From an uncultured Mediterraneibacter sp. (GTDB lineage: Bacteria; Bacillota; Clostridia; Lachnospirales; Lachnospiraceae): DNA of 64,000 nt. Where the stretch lies: positions 20,278-84,277 of the forward strand of contig CALWDM010000003.1 in NCBI GenBank assembly GCA_944376695.1, written 5' to 3'. The position numbers and the translations under genes were made by a program. The notes below the pieces were generated by a model. That model did not search any database. It was not told where the DNA came from and was given only the letters and a program-made list of their open reading frames with translations. Shown here in pieces: positions 26,816 to 35,534 of this stretch (its first letter is position 1; every line of letters begins with the position of its first letter).

Positions 26816-27355
26816 TTAATTGAAAACTTCGTTCAAAATCTGTGCCACCGCTCCATAATAATAATTTTCTTCTTCCTGTTTTGCTTTACTTCCCCCTACA
26901 GAGCGAAGCAATCCTACTGCTCCTCCGATGCTTCCTCCAACAATACCGCCTATAGCCCGCGATACGCCTGGAGCGCCTTGGGTCAGTCCGCCTATGCTTT
27001 TCAATCCAGCTTTCGCTGCCGCACCTGCTCCGGCACGGGCGCCTAATTTTTTCATATTTTTGCTTTCTCCAAATTCATGTATCGAAATGAAGGCCATTGT
27101 TCCTTGTCTCTTAATACTTATTACCATTTTTAAATAATCATTTCTGTGCTCGGGATGATATAAAACAATACAATCAACCAAAGATGAATTCAACATGCCG
27201 CCATACTTGATTTGATCATCGTAAAAAGAAACTGGTATTTCATACGCTTTCGCTTTATCATCGATTGCATTTTGAATTGTCTGTAAAGTAATTTCACTTC
27301 CGTTCACACATTGATATGCCGGTCCTGATTCTCTTAATTCTTTCTCTTTTATCAT
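26816..27355 (-). CDS. Hypothetical protein with Gly/Ala-rich segment
   Basis: 179 residues, not recognised. The N-terminal ~105 residues look like a mixed alpha/beta domain (VSFYDDQIKYGGMLNSSLVD, CIVLYHPEHRNDYLKMVISI). A Gly/Ala-rich stretch follows (ARAGAGAAAKAGLKSIGGLT, VSRAIGGIVGGSIGGAVGLL) that could be membrane-active or simply flexible, then a charged end. Gly-rich hydrophobic segments like this occur in membrane-associated and toxin-delivery proteins, but nothing here proves that role. It lies between the CFI-box gene and the Sel1-repeat gene on the same strand. Confidence 0.55.
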   Translation of the reverse strand: MIKEKELRESGPAYQCVNGSEITLQTIQNAIDDKAKAYEIPVSFYDDQIKYGGMLNSSLVDCIVLYHPEHRNDYLKMVISIKRQGTMAFISIHEFGESKNMKKLGARAGAGAAAKAGLKSIGGLTQGAPGVSRAIGGIVGGSIGGAVGLLRSVGGSKAKQEEENYYYGAVAQILNEVFN

Positions 27356-27395
27356 TGTCCTTTTCCTCCGTTAATCTTTTTATTCTGTTTATATA

Positions 27396-28238
27396 TCAGA
27401 CATAATAATGTCCAAATATATCTCTTTTATATCTGCCCAGATTTTCTATAGCCAGTTCGCAGCCATTATCAGCGCCCAGCTTCATATATTTCTGAGCCAT
27501 GTCATAGTCTCTGGGTACAATATTTCCCTCTTCATAAAACCATGCCAGAATAAAATAGGCTTCTGTATTTCCCAAATCTATCGCTTTACAGGTCAATTCA
27601 TACGCTTCTTCTATATCCTTTAGAGAAGGCGCATATGATGTATAATTGAAAATATTGGTCAGGCAACATGCAAGCCGCCACATGCAGAAATCATTATCCG
27701 GCTCGTATTCCAATGTTCGCCTGTACCAGTAAATTGCAGTTTTAATATCCTGTTTTGTGCCCTCTCCAAATTCATACAAAACAGCCAGATTCTCCATACA
27801 CCCAGGATTCCCCATATCAGCGCCTTTTGCATAAAGTTCAAAAGCCTTTTCAGGAGAAGTATCTACAAACTTTCCCTCGCCATATCTTGTAGCCAACATA
27901 TAGACAGCGTCTCTGTCTCCTTTTTTTGCGGCTGTTTCATAATAGTATTGAGCTTTAATCTGATCTTCAGCAAAAAGTTCATTTCCATAATCATAAAATC
28001 TTCCCAACATATAGGTCCCCCGGGCATTACCTGACTGAAATAATTGTTCAAATATCTCTTTAGCCTTTAAAATATCCTTTTCATACCCTAACGCCCCCTC
28101 ATAAATTATCTCTCCAAAAATAGCTAAAGCATCTGGATTTCCTTTTTCCCGTTCTTCAAAAAGTAACTTCTGTGCCAAATCCCAGTCTCCATTATTTAAT
28201 AACTGGAGCATTTCCTTTTCTAATTCTTCATATATCAT
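27396..28238 (-). CDS. Sel1-like tetratricopeptide repeat protein
   Basis: 280 residues made almost wholly of Sel1-like repeats (about 36 residues each with A-x-x-x-G-xx-Y pattern): AKEIFEQLFQSGNARGTYML, AQYYYETAAKKGDRDAVYML, AFELYAKGADMGNPGCMENL, AIYWYRRTLEYEPDNDFCMW, AYELTCKAIDLGNTEAYFIL and AQKYMKLGADNGCELAIENL. It is a protein-protein interaction scaffold without signal peptide. Sel1 proteins in small AT-rich clusters are sometimes immunity or adaptor proteins; here that is only a suggestion. It is the first gene of the AT-rich minus-strand set, divergent from the XRE regulator. Confidence 0.8.
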   Translation of the reverse strand: MIYEELEKEMLQLLNNGDWDLAQKLLFEEREKGNPDALAIFGEIIYEGALGYEKDILKAKEIFEQLFQSGNARGTYMLGRFYDYGNELFAEDQIKAQYYYETAAKKGDRDAVYMLATRYGEGKFVDTSPEKAFELYAKGADMGNPGCMENLAVLYEFGEGTKQDIKTAIYWYRRTLEYEPDNDFCMWRLACCLTNIFNYTSYAPSLKDIEEAYELTCKAIDLGNTEAYFILAWFYEEGNIVPRDYDMAQKYMKLGADNGCELAIENLGRYKRDIFGHYYV

Positions 28239-28340
28239 GCTTCCTTCTCCTCAACTGCATTTTTTCTTCTGTTGTCCGAACCACTTTTACCAATTCTATT
28301 TTTCAATTTCTCTATGTAAAAGTATAATATCCGTTCTTTT

Positions 28341-28393
28341 ATGCAACTATATGGTAGCATTTTCTAAGAGATAATGCAACTATATGATAGCAT
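28341..28393 (+). promoter_or_regulatory. Duplicated palindromic operator upstream of XRE gene
   Basis: Two 20-base near-identical copies (28341-28360 and 28374-28393, one mismatch), each an imperfect palindrome beginning ATGCAACTATAT and ending TAGCAT, spaced 33 bases start to start, about three helical turns. They lie 18 bases before the XRE start and in the divergent region with the Sel1 gene, which suggests autoregulation and control of both directions. Confidence 0.65.
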
Positions 28394-28410
28394 TTTCCCG
28401 AGGTGGTATC

Positions 28411-28632
28411 ATGCAGTTTAAAAGACTCGAAGATTTACGCATTGACAGCGACCAGACTCAAGCTGATATAGCCGAATATCTAGGATGCCAGCGAGAGGTT
28501 TACCGCAGATATGAAAAAGGAACCAGACAAATTCCAGTAGACATGCTTATACAGCTTTCAAAACTATATAATGTCAGTATTGATTATCTGGTTGGATTAA
28601 CAAATGTAAAAAAAACATACCCGAGGAACTAA
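28411..28632 (+). CDS. XRE-family helix-turn-helix regulator
   Basis: 73 residues from ATG 28411 (GAGGTGG just upstream), a single Cro/CI-type HTH: FKRLEDLRIDSDQTQADIAE, YLGCQREVYRRYEKGTRQIP, VDMLIQLSKLYNVSIDYLVG. It is preceded by a duplicated palindrome that is a good operator candidate. It is divergent from the AT-rich four-gene block, which it probably controls. A strong bidirectional terminator follows. Confidence 0.85.
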   Translation: MQFKRLEDLRIDSDQTQADIAEYLGCQREVYRRYEKGTRQIPVDMLIQLSKLYNVSIDYLVGLTNVKKTYPRN

Positions 28633-28712
28633 TAAAAACTATCTAGCCGTATCTCAGGTATAACTCTCTTTTTTAATTCTAAATCACGGGACTGTCGGAA
28701 AATAGATAGTCT

Positions 28713-28760
28713 AAAACAGGAGCAGATGTGATTCATATGAGTCGCATCTGCTCCTGTTTT
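28713..28760. terminator. Strong bidirectional terminator
   Basis: Perfect 16-bp stem (28713-28728 with 28745-28760, ending CTCCTGTTTT) and 16-base loop. It gives T-tails on both strands and ends both the XRE gene and the 27-kb cobalamin operon. Confidence 0.92.
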
Positions 28761-28779
28761 CTTATCAAGATTCGTTTTC

Positions 28780-29250
28780 TTATTCATACCACCCACGCTC
28801 TCCCAGCGTCTCCTCGATCTTACGCCTCAGCTCTTTTGTCCTCCCCGGATCTTCTCCCCCGGAGCTGATCCCGATGACCGCTTCATCCGTCATCACCACA
28901 GACGGAAAATAAAAGTCGCAGAGTTCCCGGTCATCCGACACATTGACCGGGATCCCTTTTTCCCGGCAGCCTTCCCAGATCTGCCGGTTCACCTCCCGGC
29001 TGTCCGTGGCAGCCAGCACGAACGATACCCCCTCAAGATCTCCCGTCTCATATGCTCTGTGCACGGCGCAGATCTGCCCGCTCCTCTCCATCTCTGCAAG
29101 TTCAGGGCAGAGTTCAGGCGCAGCCACGCGGACCTGCGCCCCGAACCGGAGCATAGTCCTCACCCTGCGAAGCGCGATCCTGCCGCCCCCTGCCACCAGG
29201 ACGGACTTGTCTGTCATATCGATAAACATGGGAAAATACGGTCTCTCCAC
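28780..29250 (-). CDS. Precorrin-2 dehydrogenase (siroheme synthase N-domain)
   Basis: About 156 residues; oxidises precorrin-2 to sirohydrochlorin, the substrate of the cobalt chelatase CbiK. The NAD-binding Rossmann motif VLVAGGGRIALRRVRTML follows YFPMFIDMTDKS near the N-terminus, and SFVLAATDSREVNRQIWEGC and IPVNVSDDRELCDFYFPSVV are CysG/Met8 family blocks. The GTG at 29250 is preferred: AGGAGGAGG sits 5 bases before it and the protein then starts VERPYFPMF. The ATG at 29289 is an alternative with a poor ribosome site. It is the last gene of the B12 operon. Confidence 0.87.
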   Translation of the reverse strand: MERPYFPMFIDMTDKSVLVAGGGRIALRRVRTMLRFGAQVRVAAPELCPELAEMERSGQICAVHRAYETGDLEGVSFVLAATDSREVNRQIWEGCREKGIPVNVSDDRELCDFYFPSVVMTDEAVIGISSGGEDPGRTKELRRKIEETLGERGWYE

Positions 29251-29292
29251 CTCTGCCTCCTCCTCTCTTCTCCTGCCCCTTTGCTTCATCTG

Positions 29293-29994
29293 TTACATCA
29301 TATACAAGAGGGCATTGCAGATGCACGCCGCGATATTGCTCCCGCCTTTTCTTCCTCTTGCCACGATATAAGGCGTATCCTTAAGATCCAGGATCATCTC
29401 CTTGGACTGCACGACATTGACAAACCCCACGGGCACGCCGATGATCAGCTCCGGGGCGAGCCTTCCTTCCCTGACCAACTCATAAAGGCGGATGAGGGCC
29501 GTCGGCGCATTGCCGATGGCGAAGATCAGGCCCGGAGCTTCATCTCCCAGGACTTCCTGACAGTTGAGCGGTCTATCCGCAGTATCTGCCTGTCCGTGAT
29601 TCCTCTGGAACATCCTCGCAGCCTTCTCCATGCTGGCTGCTGCCCGCGTGGTCCCGTTCTCCCGCGCTGCCTCCGCCACATCCTCATCCGACATAAAGCA
29701 GTACACCTGACCGCCGTACTGCGCCAGTTTCTTTTTATTGATGCCAGCCTTTGCCATCTGGGTGTCCGTGACAATGGACGCGCCTCTTCTGAGCGCTCCC
29801 AAAGCCTTTTCTACTACCTTCTCGGAAAAGACCAGGTTCTCGGCATAGTCGAAATCCGCGCTTGTGTGGATACAGCGCTTTACGATAGGCTCTGTGCCCG
29901 GGACGAATACCCTTTCCCCGAGTTCTTCTGTTATGATCTCAAAGCTCCTCTTCTCGATCTGGGCGGGGAGCACCTGTTCAAGTTCTGTGTTCAT
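29293..29994 (-). CDS. cbiC: Cobalt-precorrin-8 methylmutase
   Basis: Moves the C11 methyl group to C12, making cobyrinate. About 233 residues from ATG 29994, with AAGGAGG 5 bases upstream and overlapping the preceding stop (ATGA). Family blocks: PAQIEKRSFEIITEELG near residue 8, RCIHTSADFDYAENLVFSE near 34 with the catalytic His, VTDTQMAKAGINKKKL near 70, IFAIGNAPTALIRLYELV near 155 and GVPVGFVNVVQSKEMI near 182. Start and overlap indicate translational coupling with the double CobU gene. Confidence 0.93.
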   Translation of the reverse strand: MNTELEQVLPAQIEKRSFEIITEELGERVFVPGTEPIVKRCIHTSADFDYAENLVFSEKVVEKALGALRRGASIVTDTQMAKAGINKKKLAQYGGQVYCFMSDEDVAEAARENGTTRAAASMEKAARMFQRNHGQADTADRPLNCQEVLGDEAPGLIFAIGNAPTALIRLYELVREGRLAPELIIGVPVGFVNVVQSKEMILDLKDTPYIVARGRKGGSNIAACICNALLYMM

Positions 29995-30986
29995 TTTATC
30001 CTCCTTCCGATGCCGCACACGACCCGGTCCACCCGCTCCGCCTGCTCTGCAAGTGCGTTCATGACCCTGCCCGTGCTCTCCCGGTATTCCCTCTCAAAAG
30101 CGTCCACCGGCACAAGCCCGCATCCGATCTCATCACAGATCAGGATCAGGTCTCTATTTTCCTCCAGTATAAGGGATGCCAGTTCTTCCCAGCTTTTCCC
30201 CTGCTCAAGCCACCGTTTTACAAACTCGTGGAAACCGTATACCGCCCGGCATGTGCGGATCTCATCCAGGGCGCATCTGCCACCGTCCGTCCATTCCACA
30301 CCGGGATACAGCTTCTCTGCGAAAGCGCGCTTCCCCTGGAATGTCCCTCCTGTTATGATCCTCATGCCGCCATCACCTTCCTTTTCCTCTTCTGTCTCCC
30401 TGCCGGTTTCCGGCTTTACCGTACAGGGGATGCCGCAGACCACCTCAGTCACCCGGTCCGCCTCTTCCGCCAGGGCACAGTTGATCCTGCCCAGTGTTTC
30501 CTTATACCTCCTCATCTCAGAGGAATCTTCCGCCGACTCGCTGAACACATCGTTGGTCACCACGACCAGATTCCTGCACCTGTCCCTCAGACAGAGGATC
30601 CCGCGGAGGACTGCGTCAGCCGCGTTTTCCCCGGCGCATTCTTCCATATACATCTCATTGGCAGTCAGGTTGGAAAGACATTCTACGAGAATATCTGCTT
30701 TTTCCAGATAAGGACACCCTTCACGCTCCAGCTTTCCCTCAAGATCTGTATACCATTCCAGTGTGTGGAATCCTCTGCCTGAGCGCATGGCACGGTGCCG
30801 TTCTACCTTTTTCTCTGTTTCTTTATCCCAGGGCGGCATTGTTGCGATATAATACCTCTGTACATCTTGCTGTGTACCGGTTTCCTTCCCCTGCCCGCTG
30901 TCCGGGAAAGAGTCCAGGCCGCACAGCGTCTCTTCCGCGTAAGCGGACTTTCCGCTTCCGCTCCCCCCTGTGACAAGCTCCATCAT
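29991..30986 (-). CDS. cobU: Tandem fusion of two CobU-like domains
   Basis: Adenosylcobinamide kinase / guanylyltransferase activity for nucleotide-loop assembly. The N-terminal domain (about 1-205) has the full CobU set: GGSGSGKSAYAEE P-loop, YYIATMPPWDKETEKKVERH, LVECLSNLTANEMY, VVTNDVFSES and GRINCALAEEADRVTEVVCG. An acidic linker (ETEEEKEGDGG) joins a second CobU-like domain (about 215-330): IITGGTFQGKRAFAEKLY, LILICDEIGCGLVPVDAFER and GRVMNALAEQAERVDRVVCG. The second domain lacks the YIAT and RHR-type kinase segment, so it may be non-catalytic or do only one step. The start at 30986 (MMELV) is chosen by spacing from AGGAAGG. Confidence 0.88.
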   Translation of the reverse strand: MMELVTGGSGSGKSAYAEETLCGLDSFPDSGQGKETGTQQDVQRYYIATMPPWDKETEKKVERHRAMRSGRGFHTLEWYTDLEGKLEREGCPYLEKADILVECLSNLTANEMYMEECAGENAADAVLRGILCLRDRCRNLVVVTNDVFSESAEDSSEMRRYKETLGRINCALAEEADRVTEVVCGIPCTVKPETGRETEEEKEGDGGMRIITGGTFQGKRAFAEKLYPGVEWTDGGRCALDEIRTCRAVYGFHEFVKRWLEQGKSWEELASLILEENRDLILICDEIGCGLVPVDAFEREYRESTGRVMNALAEQAERVDRVVCGIGRRIK

Positions 30987-31053
30987 AGCTGTCCACATCC
31001 TTCCTGTAATGTCAAACCTTCTTTATGCTCTTTCTGTGCTTCTCTTTCTATTC

Positions 31054-32712
31054 TCATCCGATGTCCGCGTACCGGTATTCCAAAGCCCCGCTCGCCGGGA
31101 TCTGCCGAAGCCCTGTGATCTCCGGGTTGACCAGGTTGACGCTCTTCATGGCATACAGGGGGATAATGTAAAACTGCTCACCCACTGCCCTCTGCTCCGC
31201 CTGGTGCAGCAGGGCAGACCGCGCCGCCGGATCCTGCTCGCTGCCGGATGCCTCCACGATCGCGTCATACTCCTCATCATGGATCCCGCTGCAATTGTAG
31301 GTGCTGTTGGACAGCAGCATGGACAGGTAGGTATACGGGTCGGCAAAGTCAGCGGTCCAGTTCATCCTGCACAGATCGAAATCCCCCGCATGACGGCTGC
31401 TGTAATTTGCCTGCAGCTCCTGCGCTTTCAGCTCAATATCTATATTCAGATTCTTTTTGAGCTGCTCCCTGATGACCTGGGCTGTGTCCGAGTCCATCTC
31501 CAGTGTGGGGTAACTGTATGTGATCTCCGGGAACCCTTCCCCGTCCGGGTATCCCGCCTCGGCAAGGAGCTCCCGCGCCCGCTCTGCATTTTCCTCAAAA
31601 GGCTGCTCCGCCTCATCCACGAAGCGCATGCCTGTGTTTTTATCGAGCATGTATTTTGCCACCAGGTTATAGGTAGGTTCTGTATCCTCTCCCAGGATCT
31701 GACACAGTTCTTCCCGGTCGATCGCAAGGTTGAACGCCTCCCTTACCCTGACATCGTCAAAAGGCTCCACATCCAGGTTAAAATATATATACCGCGTGGC
31801 GATCTGTTCTGTCACCAGGAGCTCGTCCCTGCCCTCATAGAGCTCCATCACCGATGAGGGGAGCGATACCGCCACATCCACCTCGCCAGTCTCATAGGCG
31901 GCTGCCATTGCCTGGGTGTCGTCGAAGAACCGGTAAATGATCCGGTCCAGATGGACTGCGTCCTGATTCCAGTAGGACTCATTTTTCTCCAGCACAAAAT
32001 ACTGATCCGGCACATATTCCGCAAGCATGAACGGGCCGTTCGCCAGGCTTGTCTCCGGATCCTTGTCCCACCCGCTGTCCACAGAATCCGCATACTTCGC
32101 GCAGGACGGCGTGTATACGGGCAGCCGCAGCAGGTCCAGGAAATAGACGCATGGCTCTTCCAGCCGGAAGATAAGGGTGTGGTCATCCGGCGTATCCACG
32201 CCCAGGGTATCCACGGACGCTTCCTGATCATAGATCTCTTCCGCATTTTTAATGGGGAAGAGATAGACCGCATACCCGCTCCCCGACGCCGGGTCCAGGG
32301 CGCGGCGGATCGTGTTCAGGAAATCCTCCGCTGTCACCGGAGTCCCGTCGGACCAGAGAGCCTCCTCCCTGAGATGGAAGGTCCAGACCGTGGAGTCTTC
32401 ATTCACCTCATAAGATTCCGCCGCCCGGTACTCGATCTCTCCGTTTTCGTCATATGTGAGCAGCTCGTCCAGGGCGGTCACAGAGTAAGACAGATACGTC
32501 AGGGCAATGGAACCTGCCGGATCCAGGGTCCCGGTCTCGCTGTTCACTGCCACTGTGATCTCTTTTTCTCCTGACGCTCCATTCCCGGTATCCGCGCCTT
32601 TTTCCTCTCCCGCGCACCCAGACAGGTATGCCGCCGAAAATACGGCTGCTGCCAGAGCTGCTGCCAGCCATCTTCCTGTCAGCCGTTTTCCCGCCAGATG
32701 TCCTCTTTCCAT
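31054..32712 (-). CDS. Peptide/nickel-type ABC transporter substrate-binding lipoprotein
   Basis: 552 residues of the SBP family 5 (OppA/DppA/NikA). The N-terminus is a lipoprotein signal (AAVFSAAYLSGCAGEEKG, lipid-anchored Cys near residue 33). Family blocks follow: TLDPAGSIALTYLSYSVTAL, WTFHLREEALWSDGTPVTAE (the FxLR...WSDGxPxTAxD signature) and ALDPASGSGYAVYLFPIKNA. Near the C-terminus are NWTADFADPYTYLSMLLSN and YDAIVEASGSEQDPAARSAL. It lies with two permeases and a fused ATPase inside the cobalamin operon, so the ligand may be linked to B12 synthesis (cobalt or nickel chelate, or a precursor), but the sequence looks peptide-type. Confidence 0.9.
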   Translation of the reverse strand: MERGHLAGKRLTGRWLAAALAAAVFSAAYLSGCAGEEKGADTGNGASGEKEITVAVNSETGTLDPAGSIALTYLSYSVTALDELLTYDENGEIEYRAAESYEVNEDSTVWTFHLREEALWSDGTPVTAEDFLNTIRRALDPASGSGYAVYLFPIKNAEEIYDQEASVDTLGVDTPDDHTLIFRLEEPCVYFLDLLRLPVYTPSCAKYADSVDSGWDKDPETSLANGPFMLAEYVPDQYFVLEKNESYWNQDAVHLDRIIYRFFDDTQAMAAAYETGEVDVAVSLPSSVMELYEGRDELLVTEQIATRYIYFNLDVEPFDDVRVREAFNLAIDREELCQILGEDTEPTYNLVAKYMLDKNTGMRFVDEAEQPFEENAERARELLAEAGYPDGEGFPEITYSYPTLEMDSDTAQVIREQLKKNLNIDIELKAQELQANYSSRHAGDFDLCRMNWTADFADPYTYLSMLLSNSTYNCSGIHDEEYDAIVEASGSEQDPAARSALLHQAEQRAVGEQFYIIPLYAMKSVNLVNPEITGLRQIPASGALEYRYADIG

Positions 32713-32743
32713 GTGCTTCTCTCCTTTGTCCGTCTTCTGTAAC

Positions 32744-34594
32744 TCAGATCTGCGATGTCATTGTATATCCTTCCGCCCGTTTCCCTGTATGCTTCTCTGA
32801 ATACAGGAAACATGCGGTCTCCCTGCTGCCGAAGCGGTATGGTCCCGGCGTTTCTTCAAAACAGCATTTCATGGCATACCCGCAGGACGCTGCGAAAGGG
32901 CAGCCCTTCCCGCTGTCTGTCCCCTGCGTCCCCTCTTCCGCAAAGACAGGGCGGACTTTGCCCGCTTTCAGAGGGTCCGGCGGAAGGACGGAGTTTAAGA
33001 GCATCTTTGTATAAGGATGCCAGGGATCCGAACAGACATCCTTTGTCTCCCCGCTCTCTGCCAGCCGACCCTGGCAGAGGACGCTGATCCTGCTGCTGAC
33101 CTGACGGATCAGGGCCAGGTCATGGGAGATGAACAGGCATGCGATCTTCTTTTCCTTCTGGATGGTCAGGAGCAGGTCAAGGACCTGTTTCCTTGTGGAA
33201 GCATCCAGTGCGGAGAACGCCTCATCACAGATCAGAAGCTCCGGCTCCGGGATCAGCGCCCTGGCGATCCCGATCCGCTGCCGCTCTCCCCCGGAAAACT
33301 CGTCCGGGTACCGGTCTGCATCCTCCGGGGAAAGCCCTGCCATACAGAGCATTTCCTCCACTCTTCTTCGCCGCTCTGCGGGCGTCAACCTGTCTTTCCC
33401 ACCCTGCGCCCTCAGCGCCTCACCAAGAGCCTGTCCCACTGTCAGGCAGGGATTGAGGGAACCATATGCATCCTGGAACACCATCTGGATCTTTCCATTC
33501 CATGCCCTCTTTCCGTTCCATGCACTCTTTCCGTTCCATGCCCGCTTCCCTTTCCCTGCATCCAGACATTCTCCTCTGTACAGGATCTTCCCGTCATCCG
33601 GCGCCAAGAGCCCGGTCAGGAGCCTTGCCAGAGTCGTCTTCCCGCTGCCGCTCTCCCCGGCAAGGGCATAGACCTCCCCGGCCCGGATCTCCATAGAGAC
33701 GTCCCGGATCCCCTCGTCTGTGCCGAACACCTTTGTCACATGCTCCAGGCGGAGAAGAGGCGGCTGCGGTTTCTCCCGCAAATGTTCTTCCTGCAAATGT
33801 TCTTCCTGCAAATGAACCTCCTGCGGATGGGTTGGAAAAGGCTTGTGCCCTTTCGTGTCCCTTAAGAGCTTTTTCGTATATTCATGGACCGGGGCATAGA
33901 AAATCTCTTCTGCGGTTCCCGCCTCAATGATCCGTCCCGTCTTCATCACATACACCCTGCTGCAAAGCGCCGCGATGACTCCCATGTCATGGCTGACCAC
34001 AAGAAGGGAGGTGCCCGTATCCTCCACGATCCGCTTCAGGAGATGGAGGATCTGGACCTGGACCGCCGCGTCCAGGGCGGTAGTCGGCTCATCTGCGATG
34101 ATCACCCTGGGCTCGCAGGCAAGGGCAATGGCGATGGCCACTCTCTGGCGCATCCCTCCGGATAGTTCAAACGGATACTGCCCCATCCGAAGCTTCGGTG
34201 AGCGGATCCCTGCCATATCCAGCAGCTCTTCCGCCCGCTCCTTTGCCTCCCGCTTTGTGCATTTTCTGTGGATCCGGACCGTCTCTGTGATCTGCCGCCC
34301 GATCTTTACCGCAGGGTTCAGGCAGTTCAGGGAATCCTGGAGGATCATGGCGATATCACGGCCGGGCTGCACCGGTCTTGCGCAAACCGTGATCCCGTCT
34401 GAGGAAACCGCCGCACTGTCCCCGAGGAGTCCCATCACTGCAAGCATCGCCGTACTCTTCCCCGAGCCGGACTCCCCCACAATGCCGACAGTCTCACCCT
34501 CGCCCACAGAAAAGCTGATCCCGTCCAGCGCCTGTCTGCTCTCCTGACACGTATGATATTGTACGCTTAAGTTCCTGACTTCTAAAATGCTCAT
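32744..34594 (-). CDS. Fused double ATPase of peptide/nickel-type ABC transporter (DppD-DppF)
   Basis: 616 residues from ATG 34594, which overlaps the permease stop by 4 bases; the frame stays open far upstream but that part lies over the permease gene. Two ABC domains are fused. The first has GESGSGKST, LSGGMRQRVAIAIALA and RVIIADEPTTALDAA. The second has GESGSGKTT, FSGGERQRIGIARAL and LLICDEAFSALDAS, followed by the oligopeptide/dipeptide C-terminal domain. Two low-complexity inserts are seen: a linker with repeated LQEEH and a repeated AWNGK stretch just before the second Q-loop (KIQMVFQDAYGSL). DppD and DppF are usually separate genes. Confidence 0.9.
   Translation of the reverse strand: MSILEVRNLSVQYHTCQESRQALDGISFSVGEGETVGIVGESGSGKSTAMLAVMGLLGDSAAVSSDGITVCARPVQPGRDIAMILQDSLNCLNPAVKIGRQITETVRIHRKCTKREAKERAEELLDMAGIRSPKLRMGQYPFELSGGMRQRVAIAIALACEPRVIIADEPTTALDAAVQVQILHLLKRIVEDTGTSLLVVSHDMGVIAALCSRVYVMKTGRIIEAGTAEEIFYAPVHEYTKKLLRDTKGHKPFPTHPQEVHLQEEHLQEEHLREKPQPPLLRLEHVTKVFGTDEGIRDVSMEIRAGEVYALAGESGSGKTTLARLLTGLLAPDDGKILYRGECLDAGKGKRAWNGKSAWNGKRAWNGKIQMVFQDAYGSLNPCLTVGQALGEALRAQGGKDRLTPAERRRRVEEMLCMAGLSPEDADRYPDEFSGGERQRIGIARALIPEPELLICDEAFSALDASTRKQVLDLLLTIQKEKKIACLFISHDLALIRQVSSRISVLCQGRLAESGETKDVCSDPWHPYTKMLLNSVLPPDPLKAGKVRPVFAEEGTQGTDSGKGCPFAASCGYAMKCCFEETPGPYRFGSRETACFLYSEKHTGKRAEGYTMTSQI
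33491..33544 (-). repeat. In-frame 18-bp tandem repeat in ABC ATPase gene
   Basis: Three 18-base units (CTTTCCGTTCCATGCACT-like, plus-strand sense) encoding a repeated six-residue RAWNGK/SAWNGK insert just before the Q-loop of the second ATPase domain. The unit length is a multiple of three, so copy changes keep the frame. Confidence 0.9.
33781..33825 (-). repeat. In-frame 15-bp tandem repeat in the interdomain linker
   Basis: Two exact 15-base units (AATGTTCTTCCTGCA) and a third diverged one encode LQEEH-type repeats in the linker between the two ABC domains. Confidence 0.88.
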
Positions 34595-35430
34595 CTGCCT
34601 TTTCCTCTCCTGAGCTGTCCCTCGGCCGCCGTGCCCACCGCATGGAATGCAAGCAGCATCACGCACAGTACAATAAGAGGGCATACCATCTGATACGGAT
34701 ACACGAGCATCTGGCTGCGCGCCTCCTGGATGATCGTTCCCAGGCTGGCGGCCGGCGGCTCCAGTCCCAGCCCCAGGAAACTTAGAAATGCTTCCGTAAA
34801 GATGGCATGGGGGATCATAAATACCAGGTTTACCAAGATCGGTCCCGCCGCGTTCGGCAGCAGATGCCGCCGCAGGATCCGGATCCGGGAGATACCCTCC
34901 ATGCGCGCCGCCGCCGCGAAATCCGTCTCTTTCAGTCTCTGGATCTCGCCCCGGACGATCCGCGCCATATCGATCCAGCCTGCCACACACAGCCCGAGGA
35001 TAATGCTCCCCGCCCCGGCTCCCGCCACGAGCGTGATCAGGATCACATACAGCATAGAAGGAATGGAAGCAATGATATCCGCGGCGCGCATCATGACCAT
35101 ATCTGTACGTCTGCCCGCGTATCCAGCCGCCGCCCCGAAAGCCACGCCCACACAGCCGTTGATCAGCGCGCTGGCAGTCCCGATCAGCAGGCTGATGCCT
35201 GCCCCGTACCAGACTCTGGAGAAAATATCCCTCCCGAACTTATCCGTCCCGAACAGATGGGGCAGGGACACTGCCTGGTTCCGGATCTCCGCATTCTGCT
35301 CCGAATAAGACCAGGGCCAGAAAAGGGGCACAAGGACGGCGAGCAGGATCCAGATACCGAGGATCACACAGCCTGCAAGCACCTGCCGGTTCCCTCTGAC
35401 CAGACGCGCTGTCTCTTTTCTTATATTCAC
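34591..35430 (-). CDS. ABC transporter permease (DppC/NikC-like)
   Basis: About 279 residues from GTG 35430 (AGGAGG 8 bases upstream, VNIRKETARLVRGNRQVLAG). Inner-membrane permease with about six helices. The DppC family N-terminal block PHLFGTDKFGRDIFSRVWYG is present near residue 60, and the EAA-type loop is GISRIRILRRHLLPNAAGPI near 185. The C-terminal end overlaps the ATPase start by 4 bases (ATGA). It works with the DppB-like permease upstream and the fused ATPase downstream. Confidence 0.92.
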   Translation of the reverse strand: MNIRKETARLVRGNRQVLAGCVILGIWILLAVLVPLFWPWSYSEQNAEIRNQAVSLPHLFGTDKFGRDIFSRVWYGAGISLLIGTASALINGCVGVAFGAAAGYAGRRTDMVMMRAADIIASIPSMLYVILITLVAGAGAGSIILGLCVAGWIDMARIVRGEIQRLKETDFAAAARMEGISRIRILRRHLLPNAAGPILVNLVFMIPHAIFTEAFLSFLGLGLEPPAASLGTIIQEARSQMLVYPYQMVCPLIVLCVMLLAFHAVGTAAEGQLRRGKGR

Positions 35431-35534
35431 GGATCCCGCCTCCTTTCCGCAGTCCATCCCTCTGTATATCCAATTCCGTTTTCCCGCTGTTTTCTTACAT
35501 TTTTCTTATACTTCTTATGTTTCTCATGTTTTCT

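Noticed and set aside
34595-34990. N-terminal extension of the fused ABC ATPase
   Set aside because: The extra ~130 codons lie over the permease gene in another frame; the ATG at 34594 with a 4-base overlap is the natural start.
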